This document shows positions 22,482-33,439 of a stretch of DNA of 64,000 nt, one piece after another. Source of the stretch: Nicotiana tabacum (taxonomy: Eukaryota > Streptophyta > Magnoliopsida > Solanales > Solanaceae). Below the pieces are notes generated by a model. The model made no database searches. It worked only from the letters and a program-made list of their open reading frames with translations, and was not told the origin of the DNA. The translations under genes and the position numbers were made by a program. The first letter of the stretch is position 1. Each line of letters begins with the position of its first letter. The stretch lies in the NCBI RefSeq assembly GCF_000715075.1, contig NC_134084.1:4776501-4840500 (forward strand), given 5' to 3'.

Positions 22482-22985
22482 TTGGGGCACAACAAGGCAC
22501 TGAACATCACCGTGCAATGCGAGGACTATTTTATCACTAGAATCCTAATCGATGGAGGTTCCAGTCTCAACATTTTTCCACTGGTAACACTCAAGAAATT
22601 AGGTAAAGGACTGCACGAGATAAAAGATGGAGCAATCAATGTGAAAGTTTTTGATGGTTCTCAAAGGTCCACCATTGGTGAGATTAGCCTATGCCTGCAG
22701 ATGGGACCAACATGGTTCGATATCGATTTCCAAGTGATAGACTTGCCAGCATCTTACAACGTGCTGTTGGGAAGACCATGGATTCATACTGCTGGGGCCG
22801 TAGTATCAACACTGCATCAGGTGGTAAAATCCGAATGGAATCACCAAGAGGTGATCATTCACGGTGACAGTAGCAACCCTATATACAATCGTCAGACCAT
22901 TCTGGCAATCGAAGGAAGAAGGAAGCTGGGTGGAGAGACTCACCATCATATTGATCGAGTAAATGCTAATGACAAGGAAAAATAG
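22482..22985 (+). pseudogene. Element B aspartic protease
   Basis: The frame contains ILIDGGSSLNIFPLVTLKKL (active-site region with DGGSS), FDGSQRSTIGEI and NVLLGRPWIHTAGAV, the same order as in element A. Here GRPW keeps the Trp that is an amber codon in A. It ends at TAG 22983-22985. The DGG(S)-type active site is shared by A and B and is therefore a lineage trait and not a defect. Confidence 0.8.
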
Positions 22986-23147
22986 TGGGATAACAAAATC
23001 GAGAGTATATTGAATTGGAGTGGGTATGAACCTGGCAAGGGGCTCGGCAAGAACCTCCAAGGAATTGCTAAGCCCATAAAACTCAAGAAGCATGACACTA
23101 CTTTCGGTCTAGGATATGACTACACCTGGGAAGAATTCAACAACTGA
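22986..23147 (+). pseudogene. Element B G-patch segment
   Basis: It follows the stop at 22983 in the same frame. It has WSGYEPGKGLGKNLQGIAKP, a G-patch consistent with the one after the protease of element A, and ends TWEEFNN at TGA 23145-23147. Parallel placement in two diverged elements shows that the G-patch is a standing part of this polyprotein. Confidence 0.75.
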
Positions 23148-23640
23148 TCGCCACCATGGCGCGGTCCTTAGTATCCACTGGAGCAGCCAATACCGCATTT
23201 GGAGCAGATCTTCCAACAGACTGACATTGTTTATAGGTCAGACGAAGAAGAAGAACTAGCATTGGTGAAGAACTTGTTTTAGAAGATAATGACATGGACT
23301 GTTGTGTTGTTCTCGAGAGAAGGGGGAGGAAGGCCCTTCCATATAGACTGTGAGCAGAGGGGCACGCCTCAATAATTGGAGCATCAGGACAACCAGAGCC
23401 CGATGAGCCTCGGGGTAGCAACGCTAAAACAAGCATTATTCACTGTTTTAGTTACTAAATGATTTTCTTTCCGCATTTTCAATTCACGCAATAAGATCTT
23501 CGATATTCAAAACAGTTATGCAATTTATCAAAGAATTTTGGCTTTCCTTATGAATCAACACTCATTATTATTTTTCTCTCATTACTTTACTTATACAACA
23601 TTACTGTTACTTATCTTGATGAACCAATGACTGTGATATG
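23148..23640 (+). other. Intron-like gap between protease and RT of element B
   Basis: About 490 bp without supported coding, T-rich from about 23440 to 23620. It sits exactly where element A has its gap. Donor and acceptor are not clear. Confidence 0.4.
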
Positions 23641-24264
23641 CAATGAGATAATGCAACAAAGGACATTGATTTAGAGGAAGATGATATACCAGATGAGATT
23701 GTCAAAGAAGTTGAGAACAAACCTAAGTCCAACCTGGACGAGACCGAAATTGTCAACCTGGAAGATACAGAAAACTTCAAGGAAACACGAATCAACATTC
23801 ACCTATCGCCATCAAAGAATAAAGAGTATATAGAATTCCTAAAAGAGTATGAGGACATATTCGCATGGTCGTATGATGATATGACTGGTCTGAGTACGTC
23901 TATTATGGCTCATATACTGCCAACCGATCTAATGTCTTCACCGCTAAAGCAAAAGCTCAGAACGTTTAAGCTCGATATGAGTTTGAAAATCAAAAAAGAA
24001 GTCAACAAACAGATCAAAGCTAAGGTTCTTAGGGTAGTAGAATACCTGACATGGTTAGCCAATATTGTGCCAGTACCAAAGAAGGATGGGAAGGCCAAAG
24101 TCTGTGTCGACTACCGGGATCTCAACCGGGCCAGTCCGAAAGACGACTTCCCTTTGCCAAATATACACATCCTGATTGACAATTGCGCCAAGCATGAGAT
24201 ACATTCATTTGTAGATTGCTTCGTTATCATTAGATCTGGATGGATAGAGAATCATAGACATTAG
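23641..24264 (+). pseudogene. Element B N-terminal RT fragment
   Basis: It reads IPDEIVKEVENKPKSNLDET, then YEDIFAWSYDDMTGL, EYLTWLANIVPVPKKDG and VCVDYRDLNRASPKDDFPLP. It stops resembling RT just after HSFVDCF, near 24225. The catalytic YVDD region is absent. TTWLANV in element A is broken at the equivalent Trp, and here the Trp is present. Confidence 0.8.
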
Positions 24265-24752
24265 CATGAGAAGTTATCATTTGCTCTTCTGGGGTATCGT
24301 ACCATAGTCCGCACATCAACCGGGGCAACCCCCTATATGATAGTTTATGGTACAGAGGCTGCCATTCCCACTGAGGTAGAAATTCCTTCCCTAAGGATCA
24401 TACAAGAAGCTGAGCTCGACGATACAGAATGGGTGAAAAGTTGTTATGAGCAACTAGCCCTTATCGACGGAAAGAGAATGAATGCAGTCTGCCATGGTCA
24501 ACTCTATCAGAACAGAATGTCCAGAGCCTTCAACAAAAGAGTCAACCCGAGATAGTTCACACCGGGTAGCTGGTGTTAAAGAAAAGTTTTCCGCATCAAG
24601 ACGAAGCCGAAGGGAAGTTCTCTCCCAATTGGCAGGGTTCATACATCGTCTATCGGGTTCTAACAGGAGGAGCCCTCATACTTGCAGAAATAGACGGAGA
24701 AGTCTGCCCAAAGCCAATCAATTCAGATGCAGTCAAGCGCTACTATGTGTAA
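24265..24752 (+). pseudogene. Element B integrase C-terminal fragment
   Basis: It reads EKLSFALLGYRTIVRTSTGA, TPYMIVYGTEAAIPTEVEIP and then a frame-broken tail with SPNWQGSYIVYRVLTGGAL and NSDAVKRYYV near 24735-24751. It is joined directly to the RT start, so roughly 2.5 kb of pol (rest of RT, both RNase H domains, integrase zinc finger and catalytic core) is missing, judged against element A. A stop at about 24553 splits it. Confidence 0.75.
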
Positions 24753-24782
24753 TCTTCATGCTTTCTTTATATGATGTAAATT

Positions 24783-24836
24783 GAACTACGCCTGACCTGA
24801 TTCCCGTTTAAAAGGGGATATGCAGGCAGCCTTATT
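24783..24836 (+). other. Recurring inter-module motif, copy in element B 3' UTR
   Basis: GAACTACGCCTGACCTGATTC, then GGGATATGCAGGCAGCC, in plus orientation like the element itself. It lies 30 bp after the pol end. The end pairing is weaker than in other copies (ATGCAGG for ACGTAGG). Confidence 0.6.
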
Positions 24837-24891
24837 AGTTCGGTCACAATTCAATAAAATTTCATTTCCCCCCGCAATTGGAAACTAGGGC

Positions 24892-25015
24892 AGAATTTTG
24901 AGGAGGACCCTCAAAATTCCAAAGTAATTTCAGCCAATCGCTGCACGGACAGCAGTTAGAAGCGTCAACCCATCAAACTGGGGTAGAATTTTGAGGGGGA
25001 CCCTCAAAATTCCGT
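24892..25015 (+). repeat. Duplicated hairpin next to the polypurine tract of element B
   Basis: Two copies of GAATTTTGAGG-(A/G)GGA-CCCTCAAAATTC (24893-24919 and 24987-25013) each form a near-perfect inverted repeat. The purine-rich GAGGGGGA core is a candidate polypurine tract, the plus-strand primer for cDNA synthesis. Confidence 0.6.
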
Positions 25016-25035
25016 AGCATGTAGAACTTGAATTA

Positions 25036-25955
25036 AAACCTGACCCTTCCTGGGGTCATATGCCTCATGCTATGTATTCCTAAACCCCTGACCCCTTTGT
25101 ACAATTACTGATTTTGTGTAGTTCAAGTTTTACTACTACTGTTTTCAAATCACCCTTATCCCTTACTATTCTCACCCAGTTTTTAAATAAATCTCTATTT
25201 CTGCACTTCCACTATACTCTTAGAACCTAGGTTCTGCCCCTCTTGTGTGAGCCTTGCCTTGGGACCCTTGAGTTCCCTCTGAACTTAGACACATAAGGGC
25301 TGGCCCTTCCACACTGCACTTATCTCTATCTGGTTATGCAAAGCTGGGTGTAAGCACTGCCCGGGGTCCCTTGAGATCCTTAAGGAACTTTGACACACCC
25401 TGGTCTGAGAAAGGCTTTGAAACAAGTGGCATTTGAGGTGGTTTATTTCATATCAGAATCAGGCTTCCTATGGTTGTAACTTTTTATTTTGCACTTTTTT
25501 GTTGTAATTCAGTACTTGGTCTGTAATAATTTAGCAAATATTGGGGTTGGCTAGTGAAAGGGATGGGGTAACTATGCATATTTAGCTATTAGAAGGGTAG
25601 ACATCATGCCTATAGGATCTGTTCTATTTTAATTCAAGTTCTACATGCTTCACTTCTTCTGTTTTGTTTAATTAGCAACTGCTACAACCTGTAGGCAAGC
25701 CTGATTCGGACTTCTTATCTGAGTTAAGTAATAAATTGGTCTGCTTCAGCAATTAAACTCCCCTGCCTTAGTACTTTAAATTCTGACCCTAAATATGTTA
25801 AGTCATGCTATTTATATGATTTACTTGAGAAGGTATATATGAGCCTTTTAGTTGTTTGTATGTTTCCCCTAATATGCAGTCCTATGTATTTTGAATGTCG
25901 CCTTAGTCTTTTACCTTTAAAAACTCAAGAGTCAACCTAAAATCCTCCCTCTTAT
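25036..25955 (+). repeat. Truncated 3' LTR of element B
   Basis: It aligns by eye with 15316-16738. It lacks the LTR start, about 490 bp of the internal repeat region (after about 25655) and the last ~630 bp including the CA terminus. Athila-like coding text starts immediately after. Confidence 0.8.
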
Positions 25956-25979
25956 GTAAAGATAAAAGTAATTAAGTGG

Positions 25980-27283
25980 CTCGATACAGGTATCATCTTT
26001 CCTTTCTCTGACAACAACTGGGTAATCCTAATGCAATGTGTGCCCAAAAAGGGGGGATGACTGTGGTAGAGAATGCAAAAAATGAGTTAATTCCTACTCG
26101 CACCATGACTAGGTGGAGAGTTTGCATTGATTATAGAAGGCTCAACAAAGCAACCCGCAAAGACCATTTCCCGCTTCCATTCATTGACCTAATGTTGGAA
26201 AGATTGGCAGGGCATGAATATTATTGCTTCCTTAATGGTTATTCGGGGTACAATAAGATTGTCATATGACCAAAGGATCAGAAGAAGACCACTTTTACTT
26301 GTCCATATGGCACTTTCGCCTTCAAGGGCATGGCATTTGGTCTTTGTAATGCACCAACCACTTTCCAGAGATGCATGATGACTATTTTTACCGATATGGT
26401 GGAAACATTTATGGAAGTCTTTATGAATGATTTTTCTATCTCTGGGTCTTCTTATGATGATTGTTTGAAGAATTTGAGCAAGGTGTTGGCCCGTTGTGAA
26501 GAAACAAATCTGGTATTGAATTGGAAAAATGCCACTTTATGGTGTAGGAAGGCATCGTGTTGGGTCACGGGGTGACTAGGAGCAGCATTGAAGTATATAA
26601 GGTGAAGGTGGAGGCGATTGAAAATTACCTCCACCTAATTCAGTGAAGGGTGTCCGGAGTTTCTTGGGACACATGAGATTCTATCAGCGCTTTATTAAGG
26701 ATTTTTCTAAAATTGCTACTCGTTTGTCCAGGTTGCTTGAAAAGGATGTAACTTTCAATTTTGATGACACATGCCTGAAGGCATTTGAAGAGATAAAAAA
26801 GAAGATGGTGGCTACTCCCATTATTGCAGCACCAGATTGGTCCTTACCATTTGAACTTATGTGTGATGCAAGTGACCATGCTATTGGGGTAGTGCTAGGC
26901 CAGAGGAAAGACACGGTGTTTTATTCCATCTACTATGCGAGTAAGACTCTTGATGATGCATAACTGAATTACACCACCACTAAAAAGGAGTTGTTAGCTG
27001 TTGTGTGGGCCTTTGAAAAATTTTGGGCATACTTGGTGGGAACAAAGGTGATAGTCCATACCGATCATGCAACAATCATGTATCTATTCACAAAAAAGAA
27101 TCTAAGGCTAGATTGATGTGCTGGGTTTTGTTGTTGTAGGAATTTGATGTATAAATATGAGATCGAAATGGCATTGAAAACCAAGTATCTAACCATCTAT
27201 CAAGGTTGGAAAATCATGACCACGCGGAGGAGGATGGACAAATTAAAGAGGCATTTCCTAATGAGCAACCTTTTGCTATCACC
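25980..27283 (+). pseudogene. Element C RT and RNase H
   Basis: RT motifs are readable across several frames, with a frameshift in a G run near 26052, TGA at 26268 and a frameshift near 26535. The active site reads FMNDFS (about 26425-26442) instead of FMDDFS, so a catalytic Asp is replaced by Asn. RNase H has CDASDHAIG (about 26862), KELLAVVWAFEKF and HTDHA, with TAA at 26961. The last bases before element D encode the linker toward integrase. This copy cannot support reverse transcription. Confidence 0.82.
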
Positions 27284-29548
27284 TGTCACACCTCCTTTTT
27301 CACTACACCCCCAAAAGGGAGTATATAGGGAGTTTTTTCTAACTTAAAGTGACAATCGAAACGGGATTAATTATTTATCAGATTCAGAGTCGCCACTTGG
27401 GAGATTTATGATGTCCCAAGTCACCAGTTCAAATCCCGAATCGAGAAAAAGATTGACTCTGTTTAACAGTCCGTGAACCAGAAATCCGAGTATGGAATTC
27501 TGTTAACCCGGTAGAAGGTGTTAGGCATTCCCGAGTTTTGTGGTTCTAGCACGGTCGTTCAACTGTTATATTCATCTTAATTATCTGATTTTAAACAATT
27601 ACGAATCTATGTGCAAATTTTAACATTAAACCGCTTTCAATTATTTTAAGGAAGATTTCAACGTCATCTAAATCACGTCTTTGGACCGCGCCACATGAAA
27701 TGCACCCGCAGTCCGAGCCATGTTCTATTTAACGTTGTTAAGATTGGGACTTGGGTCACATGAAATGCACACCCGAGTTTAGGAAGGCAATTTTAACATA
27801 ACGCGCCTAAAGCAACTACGCACTTTCAACTTTGCGAGGGCCATGGAAAATCAACTAAATGGCACGCCTCAATTTTATTAAAGGAAAGGCATTCAATTAA
27901 GTGAACTACGGATATTCATATTTAGAACTAAGTTGAAATGAAGTATCACAACTACGTCACGGGAACTGTACCAATAGCCATGACAATATATTTAATTAAT
28001 CATGCCCACATTCAAACAATGAGTAAAAGGGGCTAGTGGTTCCAAATGATATTTAAGTAGTTCATTTTTATAATCTCACTAAATCGAAACCAAAAAAATT
28101 ATTAGCACTAAATAACCATCACATAATAATGCTGGAATCGATTTTACCTAAAACAATTAACATAACAGATAGATTCTTTCTAATCACTAATCACAACGGA
28201 ATATAGTACAACTGATAGCGTTGTCTCCATTTGTTGGCAATCAAAACTTTGTGTAGGAAGAGAGCAACAAGGTGAGGATTAATTATATTAGGAAATGTCA
28301 CCTTCCATCCATGCCAACTACACTCTAATTTATTAGTTATTCACATACTATCTGAATGCTCTCATGACCCATATAAGCACACGTTGGTATAGATTTGCAG
28401 AACAAAATGTGAATTCCACTACTTTCTTATAATAACAAAAGAAATTCGAAACAAAGAACCAGATCAAACAAGCCTAAAATTAACACTGCAAATCACCACA
28501 TTAAACATCAAAAGCACGAAAATAGGCAGAGACATTTTGTTGTCAAACTGTAACAAAGGATAAGAAAGCATGGACCTCAAATGAAGCATCTTACTTTACT
28601 AGTTTAAAACTCAACAATGAGCAGAACCGCGAACCAGCCTCGATAGGTGATAGACAGAATCAACTCGAGCTCGTTAGAGACCTTGTGTCGCTGTGTTCTG
28701 TTCTTGGTGTTTGGGCAGTGAAGAACGAGCAGTCACCCCTCACTTTTATACACCTGGTGTGTGTGTCGTGATGTTTTCCGGCAAATTCATCACTGGTTTG
28801 ATGAGAGGAGAAGTTGAAGTGTCATTTGGGGTGGGGTGAAGAGAAAGGGGGTTGTTGTTTGTGAGATGAAGGAGAAGGAGCTGCTTTAGCTGGTTTTGTT
28901 TGTGTCCTCTAAAGAAGACGATGACGGGGAGGGGGTGGACTGAAGAAGACGATCTTCAGGGGGACGGGGGTCCTGTTGTTCAGCTGCTTGATTTTTTTTA
29001 GTCTCTTAGGCCCTAGCCCCTTTCGGATTTTTAAGCATCCCTTTATATGTAGAGTCTAGGTTTATGTGTATTTTTGTGTATTTTGCCCATTAGTCCCTAG
29101 GTCTTTTTTATTTATTTTTGCTCCAAAGAAGAGTCTAGAAGGGTCCCTAAGCTTAATAGACTAATCCAAATTGGGCCACGAACTGGGCTCTAAAACTCTT
29201 AAAATTGTGATCCAATACCTTAATTGACTCCTTTTAAAATAAGATAAAAATACTACACAATCCAAAGCTAATCCTAATTAATTAAACTAAACATGAAACT
29301 TTTTTGTGTTTTCGAAATTATATAAAGATAAAAATAAGGTACTTTTTTGGTATATTATTATTATTATTTTTACTTTATGAAAGGTACATAAAATAAAAAT
29401 ATTTTTTTTTTTGTAATTTTCATTTTCTTGTAATAAAATCAAGTAAAAGAGTAAAAATGAATTGAAATAGCTATATTAGACCTAAATTAAATATTTACGT
29501 GCTAAAATATAAAAAATCTTGGGGAGGGTCAAAAATCACATGTCTACA
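27284..29548 (-). repeat. 3' LTR of element D (left copy)
   Basis: In + orientation it starts TGTCACACCTCC and ends TGTCTACA (2265 bp). In the first ~260 bp I count roughly 20 differences from the right copy; further in, the copies are closer. It contains a minus-strand TATA box at 28743-28750 (TATAAAAG). No gene. Confidence 0.9.
28743..28750 (-). promoter_or_regulatory. TATA box in 3' LTR of element D
   Basis: GTATAAAAGTGAGG on the minus strand. The same position in the other LTR copy is 41670-41677. Confidence 0.6.
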
Positions 29549-29563
29549 ACTGCCCCTCTTTGA
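29549..29563 (-). promoter_or_regulatory. Polypurine tract of element D
   Basis: The minus strand reads AAAGAGGGGCAGT directly before the 3' LTR start (TGTAGACATG). This purine run is the expected primer for plus-strand cDNA. Confidence 0.75.
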
Positions 29564-29662
29564 CTGGAAACGCGAAGCATTTTCGGACAAAGAACGACTA
29601 GACAAGTATTTTGACCCGACCCTTATTTGGAGAGACTAAAACTAAGAGAGAGGAGAATGTGA

Positions 29663-29730
29663 CCGAGCCCTGGTATCTGAGTTGCCTACATATCCTTGGC
29701 TATAAAGGAATCGTGCCACGTGTAGTTCAG
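29663..29730 (-). other. Recurring inter-module motif, element D 3' end copy
   Basis: On the + strand GTTGCCTACATATCC, then GGAATC, then GTAGTTCAGA. It lies about 115 bp inside the 3' LTR. It is more diverged than the other copies. Confidence 0.5.
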
Positions 29731-30204
29731 AGGTGAGCGAGATGATGGAGTATGCCGAGGTGGAGAGCCGGTCGAGGTGCCGTTCCGTCGAGGTTTCGGT
29801 CTGCGGTTCCAGTTATTACATCAAAAATCAAATGAAAAAGACTAACTAAACCTATCAACTACGAGTCACAGGATTCCTATCTATAAGTCTTCTGAAGCTT
29901 GATCTTGAGTCTTGAGTGGTTCTTTATGCAGACTTTAGATTCGAACCTTGTCGCTTGTTAGCTGCAGGTGTTAGCTCATTCTTCTATAGCTTTTTGGATC
30001 AAGACCGGACATGTAGTGCTTTTGACTTCCGCCATGTCTTAAGCAGTTTACATCTTCCATCAACTTCTGCATTTGGATTCACTTCTTGCCTTTCTCTTTT
30101 TTTTTTGTGACTAACTTCTGTTGATCACCTCAGACTGTTGACTCGCATTCTTGTCGTGAGCTTCTTTGGTTGCTGACTTGAATTGCAATCTGAGATACTT
30201 TTCC

Positions 30205-31345
30205 TTTTCTTCAGGTGGACGCCTGATTGTTGAACTTGAATTGTATTCCCGTGCTCTCCAGGTGGGCGCCTGACTGCTGAACTTGAATTGTATTCCCGTG
30301 CTCTCCAGGTGGACGCCTAATTGCTGAACTTGAAATGTATTCCCTTGCTCTCCAGGTGGGCTCCTGGCTGATGAACTTGAATTATATTCTCATGCTTTCC
30401 AGGCGGGCTCCTGATTGCTAAACTTGAATGTATTCCCTGCTCTCCAGGCGGGCTCCTGACTACTAACTTGAAATGTATTCCCTTCTCTCCAGGCGGGCTC
30501 CTGACTTCAACAAAATAGACAAAAACAAAGAAACTTTTCTGCCCCCGTTTGGGTATCTGGGCACATATGTAAGTGTAAAACGAATCACAATAACAAATAT
30601 GAATAAGAATTTGAAAGCTAAAACTTGAATCGTACTCCCTTGTTCAACAGGCGGGCTCCTGATTGCTGACTTGAAATGATTCCCTGCTTTCCAGGCGGGC
30701 TCCTGACTGCTAACTTGAAATGTATTCCCATGCTCTCCAGGCGGGCTCTTGACTGCTGACTTGAAATGTATTCCCTGCTCTCCAGGCGGGCTCCTGACTA
30801 CTAAACTTGAATGTATTCCCTGCTCTCCAGGCGGGCTCCTGACTACTGACTTGAAATGTATTCCCTGCTCTTCAGGCGGGCTCCTGACTGCTGACTTGAA
30901 ATGTATTCCCTGCTCTCCAGGCGAGCTCCTGCCTGCTGAACTTGAAATGTATTCCCTGCTCTCCAGGCGGGCTCCTGATTGCTGAACTTGAAATGTATTC
31001 CCTGCTCTCCAGACGAGCTCCTGACTGCTGAACTTGAAATGTATTCCCTGCTCTCCAGGCGGGCTCCTGACTTCCACAAAATAGACAAAACAAAGAAAAT
31101 TTTCTGCCCCCGTTTGGGTATCTGGGCACACATGTAAGTGTAAAACGGATCATAGTACCAAATATCAATAAGAACTTGAAAGCTAAAACTTGAATTGTAC
31201 TCCCTTGTTCTCCAGGCGAGCTCCTGATTGCTGACTTGAAATGCATTCCCTGCTCTTTAGGCGGGCTCCTGACTGCTGACTTGAAATGTATTCCCTGCTC
31301 TCCAGGCGGGCTCCTGACTGCTAGACTTGAACTGCTTCTCCTTAT
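30205..31345 (-). repeat. 45-47 bp minisatellite in 3' region of element D
   Basis: About twenty units of 45 to 47 bp contain TGTATTCCCTGCTCTCCAGG and CGGGCTCCTGACTGCTGA. The array is broken by a ~150-bp block (from about 30503) that recurs at about 31069 and 31363, giving a higher-order arrangement (spacings near 566 and 294 bp). Long frames across it are by-products of the repeat. Tandem arrays in the 3' UTR are known in Ogre elements and have been proposed as a source of satellite DNA. Confidence 0.9.
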
Positions 31346-31479
31346 TCTCTAAGTGGGTACCTGATTTCAACAAAAATAGACAAAACAAAGAAAATTTTCT
31401 GCCCCAGTTTAATAACTGGGCACATATGTGAGTGTTAAACTGAATCATATTACCAAATATTACTAAGAATTTGAAAGCT

Positions 31480-32470
31480 AGGTCCTATTATCCAAGGGGG
31501 TCCTGACAACTCTTAATTAAACAATAATTTTAAATCTAAGTTATATCTTCTAAAGGTGTGACTTATGCTAAGTTTTGCTATCCAAGCAAGTTTTAAAACT
31601 ACATCTCATTATCCAGGAGGGTCCTGAAACTCAAATCAAGTCTTGTCCTAAAAAATAACACTTTTACGACTGAATTATACTACCATACAACAGAACTTAC
31701 GATACATCTTGTGATCTAATGGAAATCTTAAAACTAGGTCCCATTATTCCGGGGGGGGGTCCTGAAAACTCCTAATTGAATTCTATCTTAAACATGCAAA
31801 CTTTGAAACCAGCTTACCTTCCTCTATGCTATTCATGATTGTTTTGAATTTTAACTAAGCCACATTTTCCAAGAAGGTCCTGAGAGTTTACGGTCAAAGC
31901 TGTCTGGTGCTTGCTTTTCTTTGCGGAGGGTTTCTCCGAAACAAACGAAATTTTTTGCCTCTGTTTCAATCAAAGAAAAATATTGTAAGTTTAAAATGTG
32001 GTGGTTGGTTTGTGGCCTTGACTTTGAGGGAGATTGCTCCTTCACTTCCCATGATAACTGATTTCCACTCGAGGACCTTGCTTGCTTATGGACTAACCAC
32101 TTTCTCTGTCATCCTTATCACAGAAAATATCCCTTCTCCGTTCAGACCCAATTCCCTTTATCTGTTGCATTGCTCATGAACTGACATTTACCAACCTTTG
32201 TGTTTCACCGAAAATACCTTTGATCCGTCCACCTAACACCCTCCATCTGTTGCATCGTGCTCTTGTGTTGACATGAATTCCAAAGCATGTTAATTGCCAT
32301 CCACTTAGTGCGCATGTTGTTCCTTCCTGACTTAAATCACTGGCCTTGGCCTTGAAGTCTATTATTCCCTTACTTGTCACGATAACTTTGATTTCTGCTT
32401 GGAATACCTTGCTTGTCACTGGTTAAACACTTTCTTTGTTGATCTCATAACAGAGAATACCCGTTGCACT
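31480..32470 (-). repeat. Degenerate longer repeats in 3' region of element D
   Basis: Three or more variants of a phrase with TCC(T/C)ATTAT-CC-GGGGGTCCTGA occur near 31485, 31605 and 31735. A longer pair (near 32040-32180 and 32340-32470) shares CACTTTCTCTGTCATCC-like and ACCTTGCTTG text. No coding sequence is supported. Confidence 0.6.
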
Positions 32471-32929
32471 GTTTATGAATTGAAATATACCAAACCTTTG
32501 TATTTCTCATGGACTCCAAAGCATGTTTATTGATACCAACTCAGTGCGCACGTTGTTCTTTCCTAACTTATGCCACTTTGATGTGCTGGCCAAATCCCGT
32601 TTTGTGCAATTGGAAAGCTGGTGGCAAATTTTGAAGTCATTTCTCACTTATTCTGACCAAACAGACTCAGGAAGAAGAAGTAAACAAGACAAAAGGAACA
32701 GAGTAAAGGACAAAGGAAAGAGATGATTCCTAACAAGAAAACTACAAAGTAGAAACATATCAGATGTGGATACCAACTCTAATGACCATGACATACACAT
32801 GTTGATTAAGTGGCCTAATCCATCAAACAAGTCTGATGTTCAACTCTTGTTATACCCCTGAACCGTGAAGCTGGACTTCAATGCTCTGATTATCCAATCT
32901 GATTCACAATCCTTATTCGACTTGTAGTG
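32471..32929 (-). other. Non-coding stretch in element D 3' region
   Basis: A further partial copy of the preceding repeat is visible near 32510-32560. Otherwise I see nothing I can support. Confidence 0.4.
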
Positions 32930-33110
32930 CCCGAAGGGTTTTCACCATCAAGCCTCTCTCATTCTGTTCTTTCTCTCAACTTACCGTCTCCTTACGGTGT
33001 CCGCGAGGGTTTTCACCAATAAGACTCTCTCATTTTTGGATTTCTCTCAGTTCCCGTCGCCCAACGGTACCCGTGAGGGTTTTCACTAATAAGACACTCT
33101 CATTTTCATT
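32930..33110 (-). repeat. 70-bp tandem repeat, three units, element D
   Basis: GGGTTTTCACCA-TAAGACTCTCTCATT recurs at 32936, 33007 and 33077 (spacing 71 and 70 bp). It is a separate array from the 47-bp minisatellite. Confidence 0.75.
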
Positions 33111-33373
33111 ATTTTTCTGCTTGGACCAGAGTGTTGCCCCTGATATGAATTACCTCTCCTTGCTTGACTTGGCATCTCTCGAATACTGATCGGAAGGTCT
33201 TTTTTTGGACTGTGATGTGAGCTTTTGGATAGGGTTAAAAAGAAAGGATATCAAAGGCTCAAAACAATTCACATGGGTTCAAAATTACAACTTTCGGAAT
33301 CAGATTTCTTACAACAACCACAACTTCTGCCCCAGTTTCTTGCTTGGGGACTTTTGAATTTTTATTTTGATGA

Positions 33374-33430
33374 GACCGAACTGTGAGGCTGCCTACGTAT
33401 CCTTAAAAGGAATCAGGTCGAACGTAGTTC
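33374..33430 (-). other. Recurring inter-module motif, element D, after pol remnant
   Basis: On the coding strand GAACTACGTTCGACCTGATTC, then GGATACGTAGGCAGCC. CTACGT and ACGTAG are complementary. The order is identical to the copy after the pol end in element B. Confidence 0.65.
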
Positions 33431-33439
33431 ATGTCATAG

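Larger units (their letters stand above)
14701..25955 (+). mobile_element. Element B: decayed, internally deleted Tat-lineage retrotransposon
   Basis: On the plus strand the order is 5' LTR (its first part lost behind element A), primer site 17375, ORF1, gag, protease, G-patch, RT start, integrase end, 3' UTR hairpins and a truncated 3' LTR. The two LTR copies are recognisable by long shared text (15316-16738 and 25036-25955). All coding modules carry stops or frameshifts. A pol deletion near 24235-24265 removes most of RT, both RNase H domains and the integrase core. The right end meets Athila-like sequence at 25955/25956 with no LTR terminus, so this junction is a deletion breakpoint and not a clean insertion edge. 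Confidence 0.85.

Noticed and set aside
30205..31345. Regular repeats that might suggest a CRISPR array
   Set aside because: Units are contiguous without unique spacers and lie in the 3' region of a plant retrotransposon.
30463..31448. Frames of 63 to 222 residues (SGARLESREYISS-type repeats)
   Set aside because: They run through the 47-bp minisatellite, whose near-multiple-of-three units keep frames open by chance. Several overlapping frames show the same effect and no start context is present.
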